Positions 27,305 through 34,685 of a stretch of DNA of 64,000 nt are shown in pieces. Positions within the stretch are counted from its first letter, which is position 1, and every line of letters starts with the position of its first letter. The notes under the pieces are model-generated. The model ran no database searches. It worked only from the letters and a program-made list of their open reading frames with translations, and had not been told where the DNA came from. The position numbers and the translations under genes were made by a program. This stretch comes from an uncultured Prevotellaceae bacterium (lineage in GTDB: Bacteria > Bacteroidota > Bacteroidia > Bacteroidales > Bacteroidaceae), in the NCBI GenBank assembly GCA_937877605.1, contig CALFJA010000076.1:93397-157396 (forward strand), given 5' to 3'.

Positions 27305-27336
27305 CAAAGGTAGTATTTTTTATTAAAATAAAAAAA
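27305..27336 (-). promoter_or_regulatory. Promoter of the polysaccharide operon
   Basis: TACCTTTG on the minus strand at 27312-27305 is a perfect Bacteroidota -7 box (TAnnTTTG). The -33 region, around 27333-27336, is a T-rich run (TTTA/TTTT) rather than a clean TTTG. Transcription would start near 27298, giving a leader of about 90 nt before the small ORF and about 335 nt before upxY. No flanking long inverted repeats of the invertible-promoter type were seen. Confidence 0.7.
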
Positions 27337-27411
27337 TAAATGGGGAAAAGATGTTTTTATTTACGGATTTACGAATTTCTTTGTTATATACAAAGCGCAG
27401 TAGCGAGTCCA

Positions 27412-27450
27412 GATTGACGGATTGACAATTGACGGATTGACGGATTTTTG
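27412..27450. repeat. Tandem ATTGACGG-type short repeats
   Basis: Four near copies of GATTGACGG or ATTGACAATT lie in a row between the two divergent promoters, followed by GCTAGGTT twice (27473-27490). The unit is short and imperfect and has no spacer structure, so this is a decayed simple repeat, not a CRISPR. Confidence 0.6.
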
Positions 27451-27595
27451 TCAAATTTGTCAGAAGTTCATGCTAGGTTCGTGCTAGGTTGGCCAACTCT
27501 CCTAGCCCATTCTGCAATAACCATTTTACGAGATTTGCTTAGGTATGCTTTTCATTCTTTCATTTCTCACCACACCTCAAAAATAACGAAAAATC

Positions 27596-27626
27596 TTTTC
27601 CATCTAAATAAATTTCCATACATTTG
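27596..27626 (+). promoter_or_regulatory. Promoter of the zinc metallopeptidase gene
   Basis: TACATTTG at 27619-27626 matches the -7 consensus, with TTTT at 27596-27599 as a weak -33 box 19 bp upstream. The start codon of the peptidase is 67 bp further on. Confidence 0.6.
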
Positions 27627-27692
27627 CCGGAGATTATGCGCTGTTTAGCAGCCAATTGAATTGTACTAACCTTAAACAAAACAATAAAACTT

Positions 27693-28568
27693 ATGAGACT
27701 AGACGGACGAAGAGAAAGTGAGAATGTAGAAGACCGCCGCGGTATGAGTACTGGTGCGAAAGCAGGCATCGGCGGTATTGCTGGTATACTCTTGATTGCC
27801 CTGTTCACCTTCATGCAGGGTGGCAATCTGGGAGATGTGATTGGCAATGTCATCCAGCAAGGAGCCCTGGGCGGTGTGCAGGAAGAAACCGTGGAAGGCC
27901 AACGCGAGTTCTCGGCCGAAGAGGAAGAACTGGCAAAGTTCTCCCGCCAGGTGCTGGCATCGACCGAGGATGTATGGACGAAGGTGTTTGCAGAGAACGG
28001 CATGAAATACAAGTCGCCTACGCTGGTGCTTTTCACCGGCAGGGTGAACAGCGCCTGCGGCCAGGCTACCAGTTCGGTAGGTCCTTTCTACTGCTCTGGC
28101 GACCAAAAACTGTACATCGACCTGTCGTTCTTCACACAGATGAAACAACAACTCGGTGCTGAAGGTGATTTCTCCTATGCCTATGTGATTGCCCACGAGG
28201 TGGGACACCATGTGGAGAACCTGCTGGGCATCCTCGGCAAGGCCCATCAGCAGATGAACCAGACCGACCAGGTTACCGCCAACAAGATCAGTGTTAAACT
28301 GGAACTGCTGGCCGACTACTATGCCGGTGTGTGGGGACACTATGAGGACGGCGAATACGGTTCGCTGGAAGACGGCGACATCGAGGAGGCCATCGACTGC
28401 GCAGAGAAGATTGGCGACAACTACCTGCAGAAGAAGCAGCGCGGCTATGTACAGCCCGAGTCGTTCACCCACGGCACTTCCGCCCAGCGTATGCGCTGGC
28501 TGAAGCGCGGACTGCAGACGGGCGACATGAGCGTCAGCACCTTCAATGTGAGCGAAAGCCAACTGTAA
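27693..28568 (+). CDS. Neutral zinc metallopeptidase (KPN_02809/YpfJ family)
   Basis: A 291-residue protein of the putative neutral zinc metallopeptidase family (PF04228). An N-terminal basic tail (MRLDGRRESENVEDRRG) precedes one membrane helix (about residues 26-45, GIGGIAGILLIALFTF), so the rest should face the periplasm. The zinc site is HEVGHHVE near residue 168, with a later Glu in LELLADYYAGVWGH as the third ligand. SACGQATSSVGPFYC and YIDLSFF are family signatures. The C-terminus has GTSAQRMRWLKRGL. It is monocistronic, with its own promoter and a strong terminator. Substrate and role are unknown across the family. Confidence 0.93.
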   Translation: MRLDGRRESENVEDRRGMSTGAKAGIGGIAGILLIALFTFMQGGNLGDVIGNVIQQGALGGVQEETVEGQREFSAEEEELAKFSRQVLASTEDVWTKVFAENGMKYKSPTLVLFTGRVNSACGQATSSVGPFYCSGDQKLYIDLSFFTQMKQQLGAEGDFSYAYVIAHEVGHHVENLLGILGKAHQQMNQTDQVTANKISVKLELLADYYAGVWGHYEDGEYGSLEDGDIEEAIDCAEKIGDNYLQKKQRGYVQPESFTHGTSAQRMRWLKRGLQTGDMSVSTFNVSESQL

Positions 28569-28590
28569 GCTATCGCAAGCGCATCATAGA

Positions 28591-28627
28591 AAAGCGGCAG
28601 AAGAACAAATCTTCCGCCGCTTTTTTG
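28591..28627. terminator. Rho-independent terminator after the zinc peptidase gene
   Basis: The arms AAGCGGCAGAAG (28592-28603) and CTTCCGCCGCTT (28611-28622) pair with one mismatch around a short loop and are followed by a T run. It could also serve the convergent AAA-ATPase gene ending at 28660. Confidence 0.9.
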
Positions 28628-28659
28628 CATGTAAAAATGAATAATAAAGAGTTGGACTA

Positions 28660-29796
28660 TTATATTTCTCCAGCCCACAATTGCTTGAAGAAATCGAGAA
28701 CATAGATGTGTTCAATCCCATCGACAGTCCGGTTGAATTGGTCGAGAGACACGATAATTTTTCTGCATGTGGCGTATTCTTCACCGAAGGCTTTCAATCC
28801 TTTCAGATGACGCGGGAGAACAGACTCAACCGATTTGATTTCAATTGCTACGTGGGCATCGCCTATCACCGCATCAACTTCCATGCCTGTATAGGTGCGC
28901 CAATAGGTAAGTTGTTCATTACTTTCCGTGTAGTGAAGGAAGGCTATAAGTTCCTGAATAACAAGATGTTCGAAAGCATGTCCGTACTCAGGCGTTCCGC
29001 GCAAGAGTTTCCCACGATGAAGCAAATGATTGGCAACGCCCACATCAAAATAATAGAATCTGGGTGCTTGTACCAAACGCCGTTTTATATGTTTTTTATA
29101 GGCAGGAACGCGATATCCCACCAAAGTGTCTTCAAGGATATCAAAATAGGAACTGACGGTGCTTGCACTTATGCCGCATTCCTGGGCTATGTTCTGGAGA
29201 TTGATAATTTCTCCATTCGTCAATGCTGCGACTTCAAGAAATCGCTGAAAGCTGTTTAAATTCCGTACGAGTGCCTCTTCTTTTATCTCCTCCTTCAAAT
29301 AAATGTCAATGTAGGCAGATAACTTACGATGAGGATTTTGCAATAAATAATGCGGCGGTATCATTCCATAGGATACGGCTCTGTCAATTTCAAAATCTGG
29401 AATTTCCTGACTGACAAAAGGATACAAGAAAACCGGATAGGCACGGCCGCCCAAAGTATTGTGCCCCTTACGCTTCAACTTGCGGGCACTCGAACCACAA
29501 AGGATAAAACGCAATCCATGATTGGCTATTAAACGGTGTACTTCATTGAGGAGCGATGGAACTTCAGGAATTTCATCAATTATCACCAATGTACCTTCCT
29601 CCTTCTCATGCAACATTTCATAGAGTAAAACCGGACGCAATTCCATACGCTTGCGAACATTACTGTCGAGCAAGTCTATATAGATTGCATCAGGGAAAAT
29701 CTGTCTCAATAGTGTTGACTTCCCTGTCTGACGGGCACCGAACAAGAAAATACTACTGTCGGCGATCTGGTTAAGATTACATATCCGCTTGTACAT
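28660..29796 (-). CDS. AAA ATPase with DUF4143 domain
   Basis: A 378-residue protein of the AAA_14/DUF4143 ATPase family. Walker A is GARQTGKST (residues 20-28) and Walker B LVIIDEIPE (about residues 70-78); LRFILCGSSARKL is the sensor-1-like strand. After a helical linker with a winged-helix-like segment (NIAQECGISASTVSSYFDIL), the C-terminal DUF4143 part carries GHAFEHLVIQEL and the nuclease-like EVDAVIGDAHVAIEIKS, with the D/E-x-K residues of a PD-(D/E)xK fold. The family is very common in Bacteroidota and is often lineage-specific; no cellular role is established. It has its own minus-strand promoter. Confidence 0.9.
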   Translation of the reverse strand: MYKRICNLNQIADSSIFLFGARQTGKSTLLRQIFPDAIYIDLLDSNVRKRMELRPVLLYEMLHEKEEGTLVIIDEIPEVPSLLNEVHRLIANHGLRFILCGSSARKLKRKGHNTLGGRAYPVFLYPFVSQEIPDFEIDRAVSYGMIPPHYLLQNPHRKLSAYIDIYLKEEIKEEALVRNLNSFQRFLEVAALTNGEIINLQNIAQECGISASTVSSYFDILEDTLVGYRVPAYKKHIKRRLVQAPRFYYFDVGVANHLLHRGKLLRGTPEYGHAFEHLVIQELIAFLHYTESNEQLTYWRTYTGMEVDAVIGDAHVAIEIKSVESVLPRHLKGLKAFGEEYATCRKIIVSLDQFNRTVDGIEHIYVLDFFKQLWAGEI

Positions 29797-29870
29797 ATCT
29801 ACATAGTTTTAATCCTGATTTTGATTGAAAATCCACAGTGGATCTGAGGATTTTAAAGGAAAATCCGCAG

Positions 29871-29901
29871 CAAATATAAGCACAATTATCCCTTTCTCAA
29901 A
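29871..29901 (-). promoter_or_regulatory. Promoter of the AAA/DUF4143 gene
   Basis: On the minus strand TATATTTG (29878-29871) is a perfect -7 box, with TTTG (29901-29898) 19 bp upstream as the -33 box. The leader to the ATG at 29796 is about 70 nt and contains the palindrome ATCCAC-AG-TGGAT. Confidence 0.75.
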
Positions 29902-29919
29902 ACTTTTACCGCATTATTT

Positions 29920-31563
29920 TCAGAAAGTTTCCGGGCTTTTTTCCTCCAGATAGACAGCAGCCATCTCTGCACAGCGTTCACCGTCGATGCCTGCTGAGAC
30001 GATTCCACCGGCATAGCCTGCTCCTTCGCCGCAGGGGAAGAGACCTTCCAGCCGGATGTGCTGGAGCGTCTCGGCGTTTCGGAGGATGCGGACAGGCGAA
30101 GAGGTGCGGGTCTCGGTGGCAATGAGCACGGCCTCGTTGGTGAGGAAGCCGTGGCTTTTCCTGCCGAAGTCCCTGAATCCCTGTTGCAAGCGGGCTGCTA
30201 TGGGGCGCGGCATCCAGAAATGGAGGGGACTGCTGATGAGTCCGGGTGCGTAGGACGAGCGCGGCAGGTCATAGCTCAAGCGCCCGTTAACGAAGTCGGC
30301 CATGCGCTGTGCCGGTGCCGTCTGCTGGCGGTTTCCCTGCAACCAGGCCTGCCGTTCCAACTGTTCTTGGAAATGAAGCATCTTGAGGGTGGAAGGTGGA
30401 AGGTGGAAAGAGGAAGGTGGAGTTCCCGAAACTTCTTGCTGTGTGGGCAGCATGGTGTCGTCGAGATCTTCCGGGCGCACTTCCACCACCATGCCGGAGT
30501 TACTCCACTGGGTGCCGCGGCTGGAGGGACTCATGCCGTTCACCACTATCTGCTCCGCCCCCGTGGCCGCAGGGATGACGAAACCGCCCGGACACATGCA
30601 GAAGGAATAGACACCACGCCCATCCACCTGCGTCACGAAGGAGTATTCGGCAGCAGGGAGATAGCGTCCGCGCCCTTGGCGGCTATGGTATTGTATCTGG
30701 TCGATCAGTTGAGACGGATGCTCCAGCCTGACGCCGACGGCAATGCCCTTGGGCTCTATTTCGACACCGTTGGCAGCGAGGTAGCGGTACACATCGCGGG
30801 CACTATGGCCCGTGGCAAGAATGACCGGCCCACGGAACTGCCGTTGCCGGCCCGAAGGCTGGTGGACGGCTTCCACGCCGACAACGCTATCGTGCTCCAT
30901 GAGAAAGGCGGTCATCTTGGTCTGGAAGTGGACTTCGCCGCCACAACGGACGATGGTCTGCCGCATGGCTTCAATCACGGCAGGCAGCCGGTCGGTGCCG
31001 ATGTGGGGATGTGCATCGGCCAGGATATTGGTGGAGGCACCGTGCTGACAGAACACGCGGAGGATTTTCTCCACCGAGCCGCGCTTCTTCGAACGGGTGT
31101 ATAGTTTCCCGTCGGAATAGGCCCCTGCCCCACCCTCGCCGAAACAATAATTGCTTTCGGGGTCGACTTGCTGTGTTTTCTTGATTTGCGCCAGGTCTTT
31201 CTTCCGCTCATGGACATCCTTTCCACGCTCGAGCAGAATGGGACGGAAACCGAGTTCGATGAGTCGCAGCGAGGCAAAGAGTCCGCCTGGTCCCGCACCT
31301 ACCACGACAACGGGCTTCGATGCGGAAACATCTGAATACATAACCCGTTCGTACTCATCATCTTCCGGAACCTCGTTAATGTAGAGTCTAACCGTTAGGT
31401 TGATGTAAATGGTGCGGTGTCTGGCATCGATGGAGCGCTTGAGAATACGCACATGGTTGAGGGTTCGTGCATCAATGCCACGCTCCTTGGCAATGGCTTG
31501 CTTGAGTTGTTGTTCCGAGGCCGCCTGTTCGGGCAGCAGTCGGAGGGAGATTTCGCTAATCAT
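29920..31563 (-). CDS. FAD-dependent dehydrogenase-like protein (COG2509)
   Basis: A 547-residue flavoprotein of the uncharacterised FAD-dependent dehydrogenase group (COG2509). The start at ATG 31563 is chosen because the frame further upstream runs through the promoter. An N-terminal domain of about 80 residues (ISEISLRLLPEQ) is followed by the dinucleotide-binding GAGPGGLFASL (about residues 89-99), GKDVHERKKD, and the family hallmark NYCFGEGGAGAYSDGKLYTR. GHSARDVYRYL and PCGEGAGYAGGIVSAGIDG close the FAD fold. About residues 380-393 (PPSSFHLPPSTLK) are encoded by a short tandem repeat and look like an insertion. Substrate is unknown. Confidence 0.9.
   Translation of the reverse strand: MISEISLRLLPEQAASEQQLKQAIAKERGIDARTLNHVRILKRSIDARHRTIYINLTVRLYINEVPEDDEYERVMYSDVSASKPVVVVGAGPGGLFASLRLIELGFRPILLERGKDVHERKKDLAQIKKTQQVDPESNYCFGEGGAGAYSDGKLYTRSKKRGSVEKILRVFCQHGASTNILADAHPHIGTDRLPAVIEAMRQTIVRCGGEVHFQTKMTAFLMEHDSVVGVEAVHQPSGRQRQFRGPVILATGHSARDVYRYLAANGVEIEPKGIAVGVRLEHPSQLIDQIQYHSRQGRGRYLPAAEYSFVTQVDGRGVYSFCMCPGGFVIPAATGAEQIVVNGMSPSSRGTQWSNSGMVVEVRPEDLDDTMLPTQQEVSGTPPSSFHLPPSTLKMLHFQEQLERQAWLQGNRQQTAPAQRMADFVNGRLSYDLPRSSYAPGLISSPLHFWMPRPIAARLQQGFRDFGRKSHGFLTNEAVLIATETRTSSPVRILRNAETLQHIRLEGLFPCGEGAGYAGGIVSAGIDGERCAEMAAVYLEEKSPETF
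30385..30422. repeat. In-frame GGTGGAAGGTGGA-type tandem repeat inside the COG2509 gene
   Basis: Between 30385 and 30422 the unit GGAAGGTGGA/GGTGGAAG occurs about three to four times, coding on the minus strand for a Pro/Ser/His-rich insert. The reverse complement (CTTCCACCTTCC) also occurs between genes at about 45135-45150 and 61755-61770. Confidence 0.65.
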
Positions 31564-31581
31564 GGTGCTGTGTTTCGGGGA

Positions 31582-31615
31582 CAAAGGTAGAAAAAAGAAT
31601 GAAAGAATGAACAAA
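31582..31615 (-). promoter_or_regulatory. Promoter of the COG2509 gene
   Basis: Minus-strand TACCTTTG (31589-31582) is a perfect -7 box and TTTG (31615-31612) lies 22 bp upstream. The implied leader is only about 15 nt, which supports ATG 31563 as the start. Confidence 0.65.
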
Positions 31616-31685
31616 TTATTGGGCGGTTGAGGGAGGAATGCGCGAAAAAAATTACTATTTTCGCCAAGGAAAAGCTTACCGCACG

Positions 31686-32666
31686 ATGATTTACATAGCC
31701 CTCCCCTCCCCTGTTTCGCACCGGCTGCCGTTCTATCTGGCCATGGAAGAATATGTGGCCCGGCGGCTGAACGACGGCGACGACTGCTTTTTCATGTGGC
31801 AGGTGGAGCCCACCGTGATTTTCGGGCGAAACCAGCTGATTGAGAACGAGGTGAACCTGGACTACTGCCGGCGGCACGGCATAGCGACCTACCGGCGGAA
31901 AAGCGGCGGCGGATGCGTCTATGCCGACAGGAGCAATGTGATGTTCAGCTACATCACGCGCAGCGATCAGGTGCTGTTCACCTTCGAGCGATACATCGCC
32001 ATGGTGACGGCCATGCTGGGAAAGCTGGGCATCGCTGCCACGACCAGCGGGCGGAACGACATCATGATTGGCGGACGGAAGGTCTCGGGCAATGCTTTCT
32101 ACCACATTCCCGGGCACAGCATCGTGCACGGTACCATGCTCTACGACACCGACATGCGCAACATGGTGGGCGCCATCACCCCGTCGGGCGAGAAACTGCT
32201 GAGCAAAGGCGTGGAGAGCGTCCGTCAGCACATCACGCTGTTGAAGGACCACACCACGCTGACACTCGAAGAATTCAAGCAACGCGCCCGTGAACTGCTC
32301 TGCGACAGCGAGACGGTGCTGGCAGAAGCCGACCTGCGCGAGATTGCGGAAACGGAGCAGGAATACCTCACGCCGGCTTTTATCTACGGCAACAACCCAC
32401 GCTGCACGATGGTCAGGCGCGGCCGTCTGGAAGGCGTGGGCGAACTGGAGGTGCGCATGGAACTGAAAAACAACATCATCCACTCGGTGGACATCCTCGG
32501 CGACTACTTCGTGGTGGGCGATGTGAACGCACTGATTCTACAGCCGCTCACGGGGTGCGAACTGAACAGGAGCCGGCTGGAGGCCGCCCTCAACGACCGC
32601 CTTTCCGACACGATTCTCCACCTCGGAAAAGACCAATTCATCAATTTGCTGCTCGGCGAGCAATGA
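31686..32666 (+). CDS. lplA: Lipoate-protein ligase A
   Basis: A 326-residue lipoate-protein ligase from ATG 31686; the longer frame to 31638 overlaps the divergent promoter region. The enzyme activates lipoate with ATP and joins it to a lysine of target proteins. Seen are VEPTVIFGRNQLIENEVN, RRKSGGGCVYADRSNVMFSYI (the R-R-x-S-GGG lipoyl-AMP-binding loop) and GRNDIMIGGRKVSGNAFYH with the catalytic Lys, then HGTMLYD. It lies 517 bp upstream of gcvT-gcvH-gcvPA-gcvPB, so GcvH (Lys 64) is the obvious substrate. Lipoyl proteins of other 2-oxoacid complexes are also possible targets. Confidence 0.93.
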   Translation: MIYIALPSPVSHRLPFYLAMEEYVARRLNDGDDCFFMWQVEPTVIFGRNQLIENEVNLDYCRRHGIATYRRKSGGGCVYADRSNVMFSYITRSDQVLFTFERYIAMVTAMLGKLGIAATTSGRNDIMIGGRKVSGNAFYHIPGHSIVHGTMLYDTDMRNMVGAITPSGEKLLSKGVESVRQHITLLKDHTTLTLEEFKQRARELLCDSETVLAEADLREIAETEQEYLTPAFIYGNNPRCTMVRRGRLEGVGELEVRMELKNNIIHSVDILGDYFVVGDVNALILQPLTGCELNRSRLEAALNDRLSDTILHLGKDQFINLLLGEQ

Positions 32667-33183
32667 TTTCAGCACGGAAATGTTAAAAAACTCCGGCAGG
32701 AGACGGTCGGATTTTAACATTTCAAGCCGCCATTCTTCCGTAACGGCAGGCACATCAACCGAGTTTCAACCGAAAATCCAGCAAGCACTCAAATAACTGA
32801 TTTACAACAAATTAAGAAATTCCGTTTCTTTTACGGGACTTTCCCATTTTGCAAGTGGGGCTCACTTGGACGGCAAGTGGGCCCCACTTGTTTGGCGAAA
32901 GCCCTCCTTTCGGCTTGCAAGCGCGTCGAAACAGACATACAAGCAGGGCTTAATTGCAGTTCCCGAACAGGAAAATCGGACGAAAGAACCCAGGGAAACG
33001 GCAAAAGAGAGGGGAATTCCCGTCCGCCGACTGTCAGATTTCCAGCAACAGGGTGTTAAACAACCGAAGAATAATCGCCATGTTAATTCAGCATATGCAA
33101 GTAAATGGGAAATTTGAAAAAAACAGGAAAATGTTGCTCACAATCGGAGACTTTTCCGTATTTTTACCGCAAATTTCAGAACT
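32667..33183. repeat. Intergenic region with hairpin repeat (copy A of a dispersed family)
   Basis: This 517 bp gap contains no convincing gene. At 32851-32890 two adjacent palindromes occur: CAAGTG-GGGCT-CACTTG and CAAGTGGG-C-CCCACTTG. They are followed by GGCGAAAGCC and CTTGCAAG motifs and a purine-rich stretch to 33120. Related hairpin clusters occur at 48268-48375 and 62945-63030. No clear -7/-33 promoter for gcvT was found. Confidence 0.5.
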
Positions 33184-34266
33184 ATGGAAAACAAACGAAC
33201 TTGTCTTTACGACAAACATGTGGCACTGGGTGCCCTTATTTCGCCTTTCGGCGGCTTTGACATGCCCATTCAGTACAGCAACATCCAGGAAGAGCACCAT
33301 GCCGTGCGGCAGCACTGCGGAGTGTTCGATGTGAGCCACATGGGCGAGGTGCGCATCAGCGGTCCCGACGCCGAGCGCTATGTGAACCACATCTTCACCA
33401 ATGATGTGGCCAACGCCCCCATCGGACAAATCTACTACGGCATGATGCTCTACCCCCACGGCGGCACGGTGGACGACCTGCTGGTGTACAAGATGGGCGA
33501 ACAGGACTTCTTCCTGGTCATCAACGCAGCCAACATTGACAAGGATGTGGCATGGATGCAGCAGCACCTGGAAGGCTTCGATGTGAAGTTCGAGCACCAG
33601 TCGGACCTCTACGGTCAGCTGGCCGTACAGGGACCGGAAGCCGAACAGGTGGTGGAGGAAGTGCTGGGACTGGCCTGCCAAGACCTCAAGTTCTACACAG
33701 CCAAGGCCATAGAACCGGGCATCATCATCTCACGCACGGGCTACACGGGCGAGGATGGGTTTGAAATATACGGTTCGCACGACTACATCCGCGAGGCCTG
33801 GGACCGGCTGATGGCATCGAAGCGCTGCCTGCCCTGCGGACTGGGCTGCCGCGACACCCTCCGCTTCGAGGTGGGACTGCCCCTCTACGGCGACGAACTG
33901 AGCGAGGACATCTCGCCCGTCATGGCAGGACTGGGCATGTTCTGCAAACTGGACAAGCCCGAGTTCATCGGCAAGGAAGCCCTGGTGGAACAGAAGACCA
34001 ACGGCGTGACCAGGAAACTGGTGGGCATCGAACTGCAGGACAAGGCCATCCCGCGCCACGGCTATGCCGTGCTGAAGGACGGCAAGCAGGTCGGCGAGGT
34101 GACCACCGGCTATCACTGCCTCTCCGTCGACAAGAGCGTCTGCATGGCACTGGTAGACTTCGAGCACTCGAAACTGGGCACCGAACTGGAGATACAAATC
34201 CGCAAGAAAACCTTCCCGGGCGTGGTGGTGAAGAAAAAGTTTTACGACAAACACTATAAAAAATAA
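33184..34266 (+). CDS. gcvT: Aminomethyltransferase, T protein of the glycine cleavage system
   Basis: A 360-residue aminomethyltransferase that moves the methylene group from the lipoyl arm of GcvH to tetrahydrofolate, releasing ammonia. FGGFDMPIQYSNIQEEHHAVR and VFDVSHMGEVRISGPDA near the N-terminus are the folate-binding motif region. The NDVANAPIGQIYYGMM segment and RTGYTGEDGFEIY, CRDTLRFEVGLPLYGDEL follow, and the C-terminal barrel has GVVVKKKFY. It is the first gene of gcvT-gcvH-gcvPA-gcvPB, with 18 bp to gcvH. Length is normal for the family. Confidence 0.97.
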   Translation: MENKRTCLYDKHVALGALISPFGGFDMPIQYSNIQEEHHAVRQHCGVFDVSHMGEVRISGPDAERYVNHIFTNDVANAPIGQIYYGMMLYPHGGTVDDLLVYKMGEQDFFLVINAANIDKDVAWMQQHLEGFDVKFEHQSDLYGQLAVQGPEAEQVVEEVLGLACQDLKFYTAKAIEPGIIISRTGYTGEDGFEIYGSHDYIREAWDRLMASKRCLPCGLGCRDTLRFEVGLPLYGDELSEDISPVMAGLGMFCKLDKPEFIGKEALVEQKTNGVTRKLVGIELQDKAIPRHGYAVLKDGKQVGEVTTGYHCLSVDKSVCMALVDFEHSKLGTELEIQIRKKTFPGVVVKKKFYDKHYKK

Positions 34267-34284
34267 CCTTTAAACCTTAGTACT

Positions 34285-34665
34285 ATGGCAAAAGTAATTG
34301 AAGGACTCTACTACTCGGAGTCGCACGAGTTTATTCGCATTGAAAACGGATTCGGCTACATCGGCATTACCGACTACGCCCAGCAGGCATTGGGCAATGT
34401 GGTGTATGTGGATCTGCCCGAAGTTGACGACGAAGTGGAAGCCGGTGAGGAATTCGGCGCCGTGGAAAGCGTGAAAGCCGCCAGCGACCTCATCTCGCCG
34501 GTGAGCGGTACCGTCGTGGAAGTGAACGACGCTCTGGAAGACGAACCCGAACTGCTGAACAAGGATGCGTTTGAAAACTGGATCATCAAGGTGGAACTGG
34601 CCGACGAAGACCAGCTCGGCGAACTGATGAATGCCGAGGAATACAAAGCGTTCTGTGAAAAATGA
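34285..34665 (+). CDS. gcvH: Glycine cleavage system H protein
   Basis: A 126-residue lipoyl carrier protein. EFGAVESVKAASDLISPV places the lipoyl-lysine at residue 64 in the usual E-S-V-K-A context. YSESHEFIRIENGFGYIGITD and ALGNVVYVDLPEVDDEVEAGE are the other conserved strands. It shuttles the aminomethyl group from GcvPA/PB to GcvT and is reoxidised by dihydrolipoyl dehydrogenase, encoded at 41622. LplA (31686-32666) or a transferase would lipoylate it. 18 bp follow gcvT and 20 bp precede gcvPA. Confidence 0.97.
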   Translation: MAKVIEGLYYSESHEFIRIENGFGYIGITDYAQQALGNVVYVDLPEVDDEVEAGEEFGAVESVKAASDLISPVSGTVVEVNDALEDEPELLNKDAFENWIIKVELADEDQLGELMNAEEYKAFCEK

Positions 34666-34685
34666 AACAATGAAGTAATATTTTT

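Noticed and set aside
27378..27394. Palindrome CTTTGT-TATAT-ACAAAG as an invertible-promoter recombination site
   Set aside because: There is no second copy on the other side of the promoter in inverted orientation, so no invertible segment can be defined.
27412..27490. Possible CRISPR array
   Set aside because: Units of 8-10 bp without regular spacers; simple tandem repeats only, and no cas genes nearby.
27699..28562. 287-codon minus-strand frame opposite the zinc peptidase
   Set aside because: Same extent as the peptidase gene, which has motif, promoter and terminator; the antisense frame has none.
30058..31104. 348-codon plus-strand frame opposite the COG2509 gene
   Set aside because: It is antisense to a clearly conserved flavoprotein and its translation has no recognisable motif; long antisense frames are common in GC-rich genes.
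32866..33117. 83-codon frame between lplA and gcvT
   Set aside because: Composition follows the hairpin repeat and purine-rich stretch; no ribosome site, motif or conservation signal visible.
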